The notes under the pieces: generated by a model | Told to the model about the DNA's origin: nothing | Database searches by the model: none | What the model saw: only the letters and a program-made list of their open reading frames with translations | Part shown: positions 1 through 8,897 of the stretch, piece after piece | Layout: the number at the start of each line of letters is the position of its first letter | Position numbering within the stretch: position 1 is the first letter of the stretch | Translations under genes and position numbers: made by a program | NCBI RefSeq assembly: GCF_025791835.1 | Contig: NZ_JAOXLP010000013.1 | Location: 62,001 to 126,000 of the forward strand | DNA: 64,000 bases | Source: Roseomonas xinghualingensis | GTDB taxonomy: Bacteria > Pseudomonadota > Alphaproteobacteria > Acetobacterales > Acetobacteraceae | Direction: 5' to 3'

Positions 1-885
1 CCATAGGGAGTGGCCGCCCAGCCGCATGGGCGGGGTGGCGAGGCCAGCGCCCCCCAGGGCGGCTGCCATGTCGCGCGCCTGGGTCCCGCTTTCGCCGAGG
101 ATCAGCAGGCCAAGCCCTTCCGGCCCGGCCTGGGCGGCGAGCTGCCCGGCCGCCTGGCTGCGGGAGGCGCCAGTGGGATAGGTGACGACAACTGGCGGAG
201 GCAGCCCGGCCTCGCGCGTGGCGTTACGCAACGCCGTGCTGAGCTGCCGTCCGAAGGCGCCATCGGGCGCGGCGAGGCCGATGCGGCCGATACCGGCCGT
301 CCGCGCCGCCGCCACCAGGCGCCGGACCTGCTGCTCGGGCGTCACGCCGAACACCCAAACGCCGTTGCCGCCCTGGCCCACGTCATTGGTGAAGGCGAGC
401 ACTGGCACGCCGGAGGCACGGGCCTGGCTGGCGGCGGAGGCGGTCTCGGTGCCGGTCAGTGGGCCAATCATCACGCGGGCGCCCTCGGCCAAGGCCGCGC
501 GGGCGGCTTCCGATGCGCCGCCGGAGGAGCCGCTGGTGTCGTGCGGCACCAGTTCCACTCCCCGAACGCCGGAATCGAACAGGGCGAGGGTGGCCGCGTT
601 CATCATGGCGGGGGCGAGGGCTGCCTGGGGGCCGCTCTTCGGCAGGAGGATGGCGACCTTGGTCGCGGGGATCGGCTGCGGCGCCTGCATGCCCTGGCCG
701 AAGAGGGGCGCGGCCTGCCGGCCGTAATAGGGGCTATGCCCTTGCGGGGCGCAGGCGGCGAGGCCCACAAGCGCCAGCAGCGCCGAAACCGCCCCGAGGC
801 GGGACAGGCCGCGGCGAGACAGGGAGACGGGGCTTGCAGCGGGACGAGGAGACCGGGCCGGAGCCCGAAACTGGCGAGGATCCAC
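1..885 (-). CDS. Penicillin-binding protein activator, LpoA/LppC-like lipoprotein (3' part outside window)
   Basis: Outer-membrane lipoprotein of the LpoA type, which in enterobacteria stimulates a class A penicillin-binding protein; here that role is inference. The reverse-strand frame is open from a GTG at 885 to the window edge, so the C-terminus is missing. The N-terminus has basic residues, a short hydrophobic stretch and the lipobox LVGLAAC. After that comes a periplasmic-binding fold beginning KVAILLPKSGPQAALAPAM, with later strands such as RVMIGPLTG and GVPVLAFTNDV. GTG 885 is the only legal start after an upstream in-frame TAG and is preceded by AGAAGGGG. Divergent from rsmI, the usual neighbour of this family; the two 5' ends overlap by about 52 bp if both starts are right. 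Confidence 0.85.
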   Translation of the reverse strand, partial: MDPRQFRAPARSPRPAASPVSLSRRGLSRLGAVSALLALVGLAACAPQGHSPYYGRQAAPLFGQGMQAPQPIPATKVAILLPKSGPQAALAPAMMNAATLALFDSGVRGVELVPHDTSGSSGGASEAARAALAEGARVMIGPLTGTETASAASQARASGVPVLAFTNDVGQGGNGVWVFGVTPEQQVRRLVAAARTAGIGRIGLAAPDGAFGRQLSTALRNATREAGLPPPVVVTYPTGASRSQAAGQLAAQAGPEGLGLLILGESGTQARDMAAALGGAGLATPPMRLGGHSLW

Positions 886-1775
886 GCGAGGCCCCTTCTG
901 GTTCTGGCGGCCGGGCCGCCGAATTGGCTCCTGGGTTATGGCTGGTTGCGACCCCTATCGGCAACCTGGGGGACCTCTCGACCCGCGCTGTCGTGACCTT
1001 GCGGGGGGCGGATCTGGTTCTGTGCGAGGACACGCGGGTGACGGCGCCGATGCTGGCGCGGTTCGGAATCTCCGCGCCGCTGGCGGCCCTGCACGACCAT
1101 AACGAGGCCCAGGAGGTACCCCGCCTGCTGGAGCGGCTGCGGGGCGGGGCGCGGCTGGCGCTTGTCTCGGATGCCGGTACGCCGTTGGTGAGCGACCCTG
1201 GCTACCGGCTGGCGCGGGCGGCGATGGAGGCGGGAATCTTCGTCTCGGCCGTGCCTGGACCGAATGCGGCGGTGATGGCGCTGACGCTTTCCGGCCTGCC
1301 GCCGCAGCCCTTCCTGTTCATGGGTTTCCTGCCGCCCAAGGCCGTGGCGCGGGCGGAGGCGATCTCGCGGCTGCGGGCGGCGGAGGGGGCCGGACTCTCG
1401 GCGACCCTGATCTTCTTCGAGGCGCCTCATCGCCTCGCCGAATGCCTGGCCGCCCTGGCCGAAGGCTTCGGCGACCGCCCCGCCGCGGTGGCGCGGGAAT
1501 TGACCAAGCGCTTCGAGGAGGTGCGGCGGGCCTCCCTGCCGGAACTGGCTGCGCATTATGCCACCCATGCCCCACGTGGGGAGATCGTGGTGGTGGTGGG
1601 CCCGGCCGCCGCGGATGCGCCGAGCGGGGTGGAGGAGGTGGAGGCACGGCTGCGCGCGGCCCTGGCCGCCGGTGAATCGCTTCGGGACGCCGCCGCCATG
1701 GTGGCGGCCGCGACCGGCCTGCCCCGCCGGCAGGTCTATGCCCGCGCCCTGGAGTTGTCGCGACAGGATGGCTGA
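834..1775 (+). CDS. rsmI: 16S rRNA (cytidine(1402)-2'-O)-methyltransferase
   Basis: RsmI 2'-O-methylates C1402 of 16S rRNA in the decoding centre using SAM. About 313 aa, tetrapyrrole-methylase fold. The N-terminal signature LVATPIGNLGDLS is present, then LVLCEDTR, the SAM-loop stretch LVSDAGTPLVSDPG, VPGPNA and FFEAPHR, all characteristic of this family. There is no ATG near the conserved start. I chose TTG at 834 because AGGGAGA lies about 7 nt upstream; TTG at 924, right before the core, is the alternative. A 30-residue acidic, Pro/Glu-rich N-terminal extension results from the longer choice. Followed by two small hairpins. Confidence 0.93.
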   Translation: MQRDEETGPEPETGEDPREAPSGSGGRAAELAPGLWLVATPIGNLGDLSTRAVVTLRGADLVLCEDTRVTAPMLARFGISAPLAALHDHNEAQEVPRLLERLRGGARLALVSDAGTPLVSDPGYRLARAAMEAGIFVSAVPGPNAAVMALTLSGLPPQPFLFMGFLPPKAVARAEAISRLRAAEGAGLSATLIFFEAPHRLAECLAALAEGFGDRPAAVARELTKRFEEVRRASLPELAAHYATHAPRGEIVVVVGPAAADAPSGVEEVEARLRAALAAGESLRDAAAMVAAATGLPRRQVYARALELSRQDG

Positions 1776-1783
1776 ACGGTTCT

Positions 1784-1834
1784 GGTCCGCCGGACCGGTG
1801 GTCCCGGGAGGAGGTCCGGAGGCGGAACCTCCGG
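1784..1834. repeat. Paired GC-rich hairpins after rsmI
   Basis: Two perfect short inverted repeats: GGTCC-GCC-GGACC at 1784-1796 and CCGGAGG-N5-CCTCCGG at 1816-1834. There is no T-tract, so factor-independent termination is doubtful. The second resembles hairpins at 21512-21528 and 21727-21747, suggesting one family of intergenic palindromic units. The rest of the 158-bp gap shows nothing else. Confidence 0.6.
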
Positions 1835-1933
1835 GCAACCGGAACGAGGGGGTCGGTGCCGTCTGCCCTGGCCTTCTTGCCACCCCGCCCGCCACGCCGT
1901 AGCCCGTGGATCACGACAAGGAGAGAGGGCGAG

Positions 1934-3091
1934 TTGCCTGACGCGATGCCATCCCCGGTGCTGCACACCGTTCCTGCGCCGCCGGTGCTGGATGTTCCGG
2001 TCATCCTCTTCGCCTTCAACCGTCCCGCCTATCTGGAACGTGTCTGCGCTTCCCTTCTGAACCAGCGGGACGTGGTGCTGGACCCCCGCCGGGTTTTCCT
2101 GGTGCAGGATGGCACCGTCTCCGCGCGCACCGGGTTGCGCTATGCCGAGGATGCGGAGGTGGAGGCTTCCATCGCTGCCTTCCGCACGTATTTCCCGCGC
2201 GGGCATGTGGCGGCCGCGCGGAGCAATATCGGCGTCGCCGCCAATATCCGCCGTGGCGAGGTGCTGGCCTTCGAGGCGCTGGATGCCGAATGCGCCTATT
2301 TCCTCGAAGATGATCTGGAGCTCGGCCCCGAATACCTGCGGATCATGGAGCAGTTGCGGGCGCTGTCCGAACGCGATCCGCGCATCGGCTATTTCGCCGC
2401 CTATGGCGACCACACCGCCGCGCCGCCGGGCCCCGAGGCCTGGCTGACCATGCTGCAGCACCATTGGGCCTTCGGGTTGCGGCGCGAGCCCTGGCGGCGG
2501 TTGCGGGAATGGCTGGCGCCCTATGACCGCATCCTGGAAGGGACGGATTATGCCTATCGCGACCATCTGGCGATCTTCCGCTGGATGGAGACGCTGGAAG
2601 TGGCGGGCGGCTTCTCCTCGCAGGATGCGGTGAAGACGCTGGGCTGCCACGCGCTGGGCATCGGGCGGGTGATGACCGATGTCTGCTTCGGCCGGTACAT
2701 CGGAGCCCAGGGTGCCTCCTTCCACGACGATAAGTTCCGGGAGATGGGCTACGACCGGATGGGCTGGGTGGAGGGCCCCCAGCACCATCTGGCCGCGGGG
2801 GTGGATGCGCAGGTTTCCGGCATCATCGCGGAGCCGCGGAAGCGGCACGAGCACTATCGCGCGGTGCGGCTGGCGAAGCTGCTGGAGGAGCAGGGACGCA
2901 CGCGGCTGGAGCGCGACCGCCCGGCGACGCGCGAGGATGTGGTGATGCTGTTCCGCTGCCTGCTGGACCGGCTGCCGGAGGATGAGGCGGTGGATTCCCT
3001 GGTCGGCCGGCATTCGGTACGGCAGGTGCGGGAGATCCTGCTGACCAGCCGGGAGTTCCGGGCGCGGAATCCGCTTCCTAAAGGGGCGTAG
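1934..3091 (+). CDS. Family A (GT2-like) glycosyltransferase with a DUF4214-like tail
   Basis: Predicted cytoplasmic sugar-nucleotide transferase; donor and acceptor unknown. About 385 aa. The N-terminus has the GT-A opening VILFAFNRPAYLERVCASLL, then the acidic metal-binding motif YFLEDDLELGPEYL in the position of DXD. The last 60 residues (LFRCLLDRLPEDEAVDSLV through EILLTSREF) resemble DUF4214, a helical module often joined to glycosyltransferases and secreted proteins. TTG 1934 is preferred because AAGGAG at 1918-1923 sits 10 nt upstream; ATG 1946 in the same frame is the alternative but leaves 22 nt. It has no carbohydrate-gene neighbours here. Family assignment is fairly sure, function is not. 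Confidence 0.75.
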   Translation: MPDAMPSPVLHTVPAPPVLDVPVILFAFNRPAYLERVCASLLNQRDVVLDPRRVFLVQDGTVSARTGLRYAEDAEVEASIAAFRTYFPRGHVAAARSNIGVAANIRRGEVLAFEALDAECAYFLEDDLELGPEYLRIMEQLRALSERDPRIGYFAAYGDHTAAPPGPEAWLTMLQHHWAFGLRREPWRRLREWLAPYDRILEGTDYAYRDHLAIFRWMETLEVAGGFSSQDAVKTLGCHALGIGRVMTDVCFGRYIGAQGASFHDDKFREMGYDRMGWVEGPQHHLAAGVDAQVSGIIAEPRKRHEHYRAVRLAKLLEEQGRTRLERDRPATREDVVMLFRCLLDRLPEDEAVDSLVGRHSVRQVREILLTSREFRARNPLPKGA

Positions 3092-3235
3092 GGGGACGGA
3101 GGCATTCTTCCGGCCCGGTTTTTCCGGGGATTGGGGTGCCGGCGGCATGGCTGGCGCGCCAGGGGGCTTTCGCGGCGCAGCATCTCCGCCCAACTTGACG
3201 GGGGGCCGGCTGGCGCCCGAAGGAAGGATGTCCGC

Positions 3236-5578
3236 ATGAACGCTCCGCTCGATCCCTCGCAGCTGAAATTCGGCATCGGCCAGCCCGTATCCCGTAAGGA
3301 GGACCCGGTGCTGCTGCGGGGCGAAGGGCGCTACAGCGACGACCTGTCCCTGCCGGGGCAGGCTTGTGCGGTGATGGTGCGCAGTCCCTATGCCCATGGC
3401 GTGCTGAACGGGATCGACACGGCCGAGGCGGCCGGGATGCCCGGCGTCCTGGGCATCTATACGGGGCGGGACCTGGAGGCGGCGGGGATCGGCCCGATGC
3501 CGGTCTCGGTGGGGCAGAAGAACCGGGACGGCAGCAAGCCGAGCCTGCCGGTCCAGCCGGTGCTGACCACGGATAAAGTGCGCTTCGTCGGCGATCCGGT
3601 GGCGATCGTGGTGGCGGAGACGGCGAAGCAGGCGCGTGATGCGGCCGAGGCGGTGGTGCTGGACATCGATCCGCTGCCGGCCGTGACCGAGGCGCGCGAT
3701 GCCGTCGCCCCAGGCGCACCGCAGCTCTATGACGATGTGCCGGGCAACCAGGTGGTCGATTTCCACTACGGGGATTCCGAGGCGGTGGCCGCGGCCTTCG
3801 CCCGTGCTGCGCATGTCACGCGGCTTTCCATCCGCAACAGCCGTGTGATCGTCTGCCCGATGGAGCCGCGCTCGGCGATCGGTACCTATGAGGACGGGCG
3901 CTACGTGCTGCGCCTGGGCAGCCAGGGCGTCTTCGGGATGCGCGGCAACATCGCCAAGGTGATGGGGGTGGAGCCCGGGGCGTTGCGCGTGCTGACGGGC
4001 CATGTCGGCGGCTCCTTCGGCATGAAGTCGAGCGTCTATCCGGAATATCCGGCGCTGCTGCACGCGGCGCGGGTGCTGGGGCGGCCGGTGAAGTGGACTG
4101 ACACGCGTTCGGAGAGCTTCCTCTCCGACAGCCATGGGCGCGACCATGACATCGAGGCGGAGCTGGCGCTGGACGCGGAGGGGCATTTCCTCGCGCTGCG
4201 GATCACCGGCTTCGGCAATCTCGGCGCCTATATGAGCAACGCCACCACGCTGCCCGTCACGGGCAACACTGTGAAGAACGTGATCGGTGTGTACCGCACG
4301 CCGCTGGTGGAGGTCTCGACGCGCTGCGCCTTCACCAACACCACGCCGGTCGGCGCCTATCGCGGCGCGGGGCGGCCCGAGGGCAACTACTACATGGAAC
4401 GGCTCGTCGATACCGCCGCGCGCGAGATGGGTATCGACCGCGTGGAGTTGCGCCAGCGCAACCACATCCGCGCCGACCAGATCCCGTATGACGCGCCCTC
4501 GGGCATGCATTACGACAGCGGCGACTTCCCCGCGATCCTGGAGGAGGCGCTGGCGGCGGCGGATTGGGATGGCTTCCCGGCCCGTCGTGCCGAGGCCCGC
4601 AGCCGTGGCAAGCTGCGTGGCATCGGCATCGGCCATTACCTTGAGGTGACGGCGCCGCCCTCCAAGGAGATGGGTGGCATCCGCTTCGACGAGGATGGCG
4701 GCGTGACCATCCTCACCGGCACGCTGGATTACGGGCAGGGCCATGCCTCGCCCTTCGCGCAGGTGCTGGTGGACCGGCTGGGCATTCCCTTCGACCGCAT
4801 CCGCCTTTCCCAGGGAGACAGCGACCTGCTGATCGCGGGCGGTGGCACGGGCGGCTCGCGCTCGATCATGGCGAGCGGGCAGGCGATCGCCTCGGCCAGC
4901 GCGCTGGTGATCGAGAAGGGCAAGCAGCTGGCGGGGCATGTGCTGGAGGCTTCGGCGGCGGATATCGAGTTCTCCGCCGGGCGCTTCGCCATCGCGGGCA
5001 CGGATCGTGGAATCGGCATCCTCGAACTGGCCGCGAAGCTGCGCGAGATGCCGGAACTGCCGGAGGATCTGCCGCGCGGGCTGGATGTGTCGCACACGGA
5101 TCAGTACGAGGATTCCGCCTTCCCGAACGGCTGCCATGTTGCCGAGGTGGAAGTGGATCCGGAGACGGGCGAGGTGGCCGTGGTCAGCTATGTCACCGTC
5201 AATGACTTCGGCGTGCTGGTGAACCCGATGCTGGTGGCGGGCCAGGCGCATGGCGGCATCATGCAGGGCATTGGCCAGGCGCTGACCGAGCAGACGGCCT
5301 ATAGCGAGGAGGGCCAGCTGCTCAGCGGCTCCTATATGGATTACGGCCTGCCGCGCGCGCAGCACGCACCCTTCTTCGGCTTCGCCAGCCACCCGGTGCC
5401 GGCGCGTACCAACGCGCTCGGCGCCAAGGGCTGTGGCGAGGCGGGCTGCGCGGGATCCCTGCCTTCGGTGATGAACGCGCTGGTGGACGCGCTGTCCGGG
5501 CATGGCGTGAAGCATGTGGACATGCCGGCGACGCCGCTGAAGGTATGGACCATTCTCAACGAGAAGGCTGCGGCATGA
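3236..5578 (+). CDS. Xanthine dehydrogenase-family molybdopterin-binding subunit
   Basis: Large Mo-cofactor subunit of an aerobic hydroxylase (CoxL/XdhB superfamily), 780 aa, cytoplasmic. The family landmarks are visible: an N-terminal aldehyde-oxidase hammerhead domain (RKEDPVLLRGEGRYSDDL), VGGSFGMKSSVYPEY, GAYRGAGRPEGNYYMERL, TGGSRSIMASGQAI and the C-terminal active-site glutamate in GAKGCGEAG. The loop reads AYRGAGR, not the AYRCSFR of true form I CO dehydrogenase, so CO is an unlikely substrate. ATG 3236 follows AGGAAGGA by 7 nt. The usual FAD (medium) and 2Fe-2S (small) subunit genes are not adjacent. It ends in a 4-nt ATGA overlap with the reductase downstream. Substrate unknown. Confidence 0.88.
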   Translation: MNAPLDPSQLKFGIGQPVSRKEDPVLLRGEGRYSDDLSLPGQACAVMVRSPYAHGVLNGIDTAEAAGMPGVLGIYTGRDLEAAGIGPMPVSVGQKNRDGSKPSLPVQPVLTTDKVRFVGDPVAIVVAETAKQARDAAEAVVLDIDPLPAVTEARDAVAPGAPQLYDDVPGNQVVDFHYGDSEAVAAAFARAAHVTRLSIRNSRVIVCPMEPRSAIGTYEDGRYVLRLGSQGVFGMRGNIAKVMGVEPGALRVLTGHVGGSFGMKSSVYPEYPALLHAARVLGRPVKWTDTRSESFLSDSHGRDHDIEAELALDAEGHFLALRITGFGNLGAYMSNATTLPVTGNTVKNVIGVYRTPLVEVSTRCAFTNTTPVGAYRGAGRPEGNYYMERLVDTAAREMGIDRVELRQRNHIRADQIPYDAPSGMHYDSGDFPAILEEALAAADWDGFPARRAEARSRGKLRGIGIGHYLEVTAPPSKEMGGIRFDEDGGVTILTGTLDYGQGHASPFAQVLVDRLGIPFDRIRLSQGDSDLLIAGGGTGGSRSIMASGQAIASASALVIEKGKQLAGHVLEASAADIEFSAGRFAIAGTDRGIGILELAAKLREMPELPEDLPRGLDVSHTDQYEDSAFPNGCHVAEVEVDPETGEVAVVSYVTVNDFGVLVNPMLVAGQAHGGIMQGIGQALTEQTAYSEEGQLLSGSYMDYGLPRAQHAPFFGFASHPVPARTNALGAKGCGEAGCAGSLPSVMNALVDALSGHGVKHVDMPATPLKVWTILNEKAAA

Positions 5579-6327
5579 TCGTCTTTGTCACGGGCGCGAC
5601 GGCGGGATTCGGGGCCGCCATCGCACGGCGCTTCGCGCAGGATGGTGCGCGCATCATCGCCGCCGGGCGCCGCGCGGACCGGCTGGAGGCGCTGCGCGAC
5701 GAGTTGGGGGCGGAGAAGCTTCTGCCCCTGGTGCTGGATGTGCGCGAGCGCGAGGCGGTGGAGAAGGCCGTGGAGGGCCTGCCGGCGGAATGGGCCGGGA
5801 TCGACGTGCTGGTGAACAATGCCGGCCTCGCGCGCGGACTGGAACCGGCGCAGGCGGCCAGCCTCGACGACTGGGACGCGATGGTGGACACCAATGTGAA
5901 GGGGGTGATGTACCTCACCCGCGCGGTGCTGCCGGGCATGATCGCACGCGGGCGCGGCCATGTGGTGAATATCGGCTCCACGGCGGGCGAGTGGCCTTAT
6001 CCGGGTGGCAATGTCTATGGCGCGACCAAGGCCTTCGTCCGCCAGTTCAGCATGAACCTGCGCGCGGACCTGCATGGCACGCCGGTGCGGGTGACGGATA
6101 TCGAGCCGGGCCTCGTTGGCGGCACGGAGTTCAGCAATGTGCGCTTCGGGGATGATGCGAAGGCATCGGCCGTCTATGAAGGCGCCGATGCGCTGACGCC
6201 GGAGGACATCGCCGATGCCGTGCATTGGGTGGCTACGCGGCCGGCGCGGGTGAATGTGAACACGCTGCAGGTAATGCCCGTCTGCCAGAGCTTCGGCCCG
6301 CTGCGCGTTCACAGGCAAGGAAAATAG
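5575..6327 (+). CDS. ydfG: NADP-dependent 3-hydroxy acid / malonic semialdehyde reductase (YdfG-like SDR)
   Basis: Classical short-chain dehydrogenase, 250 aa. It carries the cofactor glycine motif TGATAGFG, AGRR (an arginine pair expected for NADP), VNNAG, the catalytic Ser in NIGSTAG and YGATK. The C-terminal half, with DIEPGLVGGTEFSNVRF and LTPEDIADAV, matches my memory of E. coli YdfG, which reduces malonic semialdehyde to 3-hydroxypropionate and oxidises L-allo-threonine and serine. The start ATG overlaps the stop of the molybdenum hydroxylase gene, so the two are probably translationally coupled. That suggests the hydroxylase feeds an aldehyde or ketone to this enzyme, which is inference. 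Confidence 0.88.
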   Translation: MIVFVTGATAGFGAAIARRFAQDGARIIAAGRRADRLEALRDELGAEKLLPLVLDVREREAVEKAVEGLPAEWAGIDVLVNNAGLARGLEPAQAASLDDWDAMVDTNVKGVMYLTRAVLPGMIARGRGHVVNIGSTAGEWPYPGGNVYGATKAFVRQFSMNLRADLHGTPVRVTDIEPGLVGGTEFSNVRFGDDAKASAVYEGADALTPEDIADAVHWVATRPARVNVNTLQVMPVCQSFGPLRVHRQGK

Positions 6328-6339
6328 GCGGACCGGGGC

Positions 6340-6412
6340 GGCATCCCCGCCCCGCGCATCCTGAACCCGAGAAAAAAGATGGGGGTCCGGGGGAATTCCT
6401 TTCCCCGGCCTT
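6340..6412. repeat. Dispersed intergenic hairpin repeat, copy C (partial)
   Basis: Contains a GC-rich inverted repeat near 6340-6355, then the A-rich link GAGAAAAAAGATGGGGG and a hairpin CCGGGGGAATTCC/TTTCCCCGG at 6387-6408. The right half matches the elements at about 28.6 kb and 59.4 kb in sequence and order; the left half is shorter. It probably acts as a terminator after ydfG. Confidence 0.65.
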
Positions 6413-6449
6413 TCGGCGTTCAAGGCCCGAGGCACCCCGAGGAGACCCG

Positions 6450-8897
6450 ATGGACCAGCACCACCCCGCCGACGAGGCCATCCGCGCCGCCGCCGAGGCC
6501 GCCGGCCTGGCACTGCAGCCGCATGAGATGCGCCCACTCCTGAAAGCGGTGGGCGAGCAGGTGCCGGATTCGGGGGCGCTGCGGCGGGCGGTGATCGAGA
6601 TCCGCCGCCCATCCTGGCGCAACCGGCTTTCCGCCCTCTCCAAGAGGATCGAGGCGCTGCCGGCGCGGGCGGATGACCTGGATGTCGCCGTGGCGGGCAT
6701 CACGGAGCCCGAGCCTAAGGAAGCGGAATTGCTGGCTGCCTTGCGCGAGGCGGTGGTGGCGCGGCTGGGCGGCTACGGCACCCCGGAGGCGGCGCTGGCC
6801 GCCGCGCTGGAGGATCTGCCGAGGGGCACCACCGGGGAGACCCCGCTGGAGGTGGTGGGACATTGCGCCGCGCTGGTGGCCGAGGCCTTCGCCATGCCCG
6901 CGCCGGATGCCGCCGGCTTCGCCCGCCGCGCGACCGAGGCCGAGAAGATGCGCCGGGGCGAGCGCCGCGCCGCGGCACGGGCCGCGCGGGAGAGCCAGGC
7001 CGAGGAGGAACGGCGCCTCAAGGCCTGGGAAAGCTCGCTGGTCGGGATCGAGGCCGTGCCTTCCCTGCTGGGTGCCACGCGGGAGGAGGTGACGCGCTGG
7101 ACGCGGGCCGGAATCATCCCGGTGGCCCGGCGGGTGGAGGCCCGCAAGGGCGGCCGGACCTTCCGCGAAGCCGAGTTCGACCCCGCCGCCCTGGAGGCGC
7201 TGCGGGACGAGGTTCAGTCCTGGCGCGACGCCGAGGCCGGCAACCGTCCTGCCACGGCCGAGGCGCCCGCCGCGCCGATGCGGCGGATCAGCAACGCCGC
7301 CGTGGCCCGCATCGCGGGGCTGGACCGCTATGCGGCGCATTTCGCCACCGCACGGGCGCTGAACCGGCGGATCATCGCCTGCCTCGGCCCGACCAATTCG
7401 GGGAAGACTTATTTCGGCCTGTCGCGGCTGGCGGAGGCGGAGACTGGCATCGCCCTCGGCCCGCTGCGGCTGCTGGCGCATGAATACCGGGAGGCGCTGG
7501 AGGCGCGGGGCGTGCCGACCTCCCTCTCCACCGGCGAGGAGCGCATCCGCGTCTCCGGCAGCCGCCATACGGCGGCGACGGTGGAGATGTGCCCCTTCCA
7601 GAATCCGGTCGATGTCGCGGTGATCGACGAGATCCAGATGCTGAGCGACCCCGAGCGCGGCGCGGCCTGGACCGCGGCGCTGATGGGCGTGCCGGCGCGG
7701 CAGGTGATCGTGCTGGGCGCGCCGGATGCGGCACCCATGATCCGGCGCATCGCGACGCTTTGCGGCGATCCGCTGGAGGAGGTGCGGCTGGAGCGCATGG
7801 GGCCGCTGACGGCGGCAAAGGTTCCGGTTCCGCTCTCCGAGATCGGGCGCGGGGATGCGGTGATCGCCTTCTCCCGCCGCGAGGTTTTCGCTCTCCGGGC
7901 CGAGTTGCTGCGGCGGGGGCGGACCGTGGCGGTGGTCTATGGGGCCCTGGGGCCGACGGTGCGGAAGGCGGAGGCCCGGCGCTTCCGCGAGGGTGAGGCG
8001 GAGGTGCTGGTGGCCACCGATGCCATCGGCATGGGGCTGAATATCGGCCCGTTGCGCCGGGTGGTGTTCTCCTCCCTGACCAAATGGGACGGGAAGGAGG
8101 ACCGCCCGCTATCCGTGCAGGAGATCAAGCAGATTGGCGGGCGGGCCGGGCGCTTCGGCGGGGAGCATGCGGAGGGCATCGTCGCGGTGCTGGAGCGCGG
8201 CGGCGACCCGAAGCAGATCGCCCGGGCGCTGAGGGCCGCGCCGGAGGCGCCGGAGGATCTGCGCCCGCCTGTTGCGCCCGATGCGGAGATCGTGGCGGCG
8301 GTGGCGGCGGAGATGGGCACGGTCAGCCTGTTCGGCACACTGCGGCGGATCGAACGCGCGGTGCTGCGGCGGGATGATCCGAACTACCGTCTGGGCGACC
8401 TCTCCACCCAGATGGCCATTGCGGCGGCGGTGGATGGGGTGCGGGAACTCTCCCTGATGGACCGCTGGACCTATGCCCTCTGCCCGGTGGATGAGCGGGA
8501 TGAGGGCATCGCCAGGCTGGCGGACTGGGCGGTGGAGCATGCCCTGGGCATGCCCGTGGCGCCGCCCAAGGCGGGGCGGCTGCCTGCGCCCGACCGCGCC
8601 GGGCAGGACGCGCTGCAACTCGCCGAGCGGGTGCATCGGCGGCTGGTGGCCTGGCGCTGGATGGCGATGCGCTTTCCCGGCACCTACCGGGACATCGAGG
8701 GGGCGCTGGCCGAAAGCCGGCGCCTGAACGAATGGATCGAGGCCGTGCTGGCCGCCCAGCCTTCCGGCCGGGCGCGCGCGGTGTCCGGCGGTGGGGAGAT
8801 GCCGACGCGCCGGCCGGGCAGGCGGCGCAGCGGCGGGAGCGGGCCTTCGCCGGACAAGGGCGTGAAGCGCGGGGCAGGACAGGCGCGAGGGAACTGA
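6450..8897 (+). CDS. SUV3-type (DEIQ-box) superfamily 2 RNA helicase
   Basis: ATP-dependent RNA helicase related to SUV3 of the mitochondrial degradosome, 815 aa. Residues 1-285 are a charged, partly coiled N-terminal region. The helicase core starts with Walker A CLGPTNSGKTY, then GPLRLLAHEY, STGEER, the box II sequence VIDEIQM rather than DEAD/DEAH, and motif VI QIGGRAGRFG. These SUV3 hallmarks continue with GALGPTVRKAEARRF and ATDAIGMGLNIGPLRRVVF. The C-terminus is Arg/Gly-rich (RRPGRRRSGGSGPSP), likely RNA-contacting. ATG 6450 follows GAGGAG. In eukaryotes the partner is PNPase or a 3' exonuclease; whether that holds here is unknown. Confidence 0.88.
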   Translation: MDQHHPADEAIRAAAEAAGLALQPHEMRPLLKAVGEQVPDSGALRRAVIEIRRPSWRNRLSALSKRIEALPARADDLDVAVAGITEPEPKEAELLAALREAVVARLGGYGTPEAALAAALEDLPRGTTGETPLEVVGHCAALVAEAFAMPAPDAAGFARRATEAEKMRRGERRAAARAARESQAEEERRLKAWESSLVGIEAVPSLLGATREEVTRWTRAGIIPVARRVEARKGGRTFREAEFDPAALEALRDEVQSWRDAEAGNRPATAEAPAAPMRRISNAAVARIAGLDRYAAHFATARALNRRIIACLGPTNSGKTYFGLSRLAEAETGIALGPLRLLAHEYREALEARGVPTSLSTGEERIRVSGSRHTAATVEMCPFQNPVDVAVIDEIQMLSDPERGAAWTAALMGVPARQVIVLGAPDAAPMIRRIATLCGDPLEEVRLERMGPLTAAKVPVPLSEIGRGDAVIAFSRREVFALRAELLRRGRTVAVVYGALGPTVRKAEARRFREGEAEVLVATDAIGMGLNIGPLRRVVFSSLTKWDGKEDRPLSVQEIKQIGGRAGRFGGEHAEGIVAVLERGGDPKQIARALRAAPEAPEDLRPPVAPDAEIVAAVAAEMGTVSLFGTLRRIERAVLRRDDPNYRLGDLSTQMAIAAAVDGVRELSLMDRWTYALCPVDERDEGIARLADWAVEHALGMPVAPPKAGRLPAPDRAGQDALQLAERVHRRLVAWRWMAMRFPGTYRDIEGALAESRRLNEWIEAVLAAQPSGRARAVSGGGEMPTRRPGRRRSGGSGPSPDKGVKRGAGQARGN

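Noticed and set aside
10..996. Forward open frame over the left edge
   Set aside because: The opposite strand codes for an LpoA-like lipoprotein with a lipobox; the forward product is Gly/Arg/Ala-rich and without domains.
1736..5515. Very long reverse-strand open frame (about 1,259 codons) opposite rsmI, the glycosyltransferase and the molybdenum hydroxylase
   Set aside because: Product is Arg/His/Ala-rich without domains; the frame is open because of high GC and codon bias of the genes on the other strand, which have clear family motifs.
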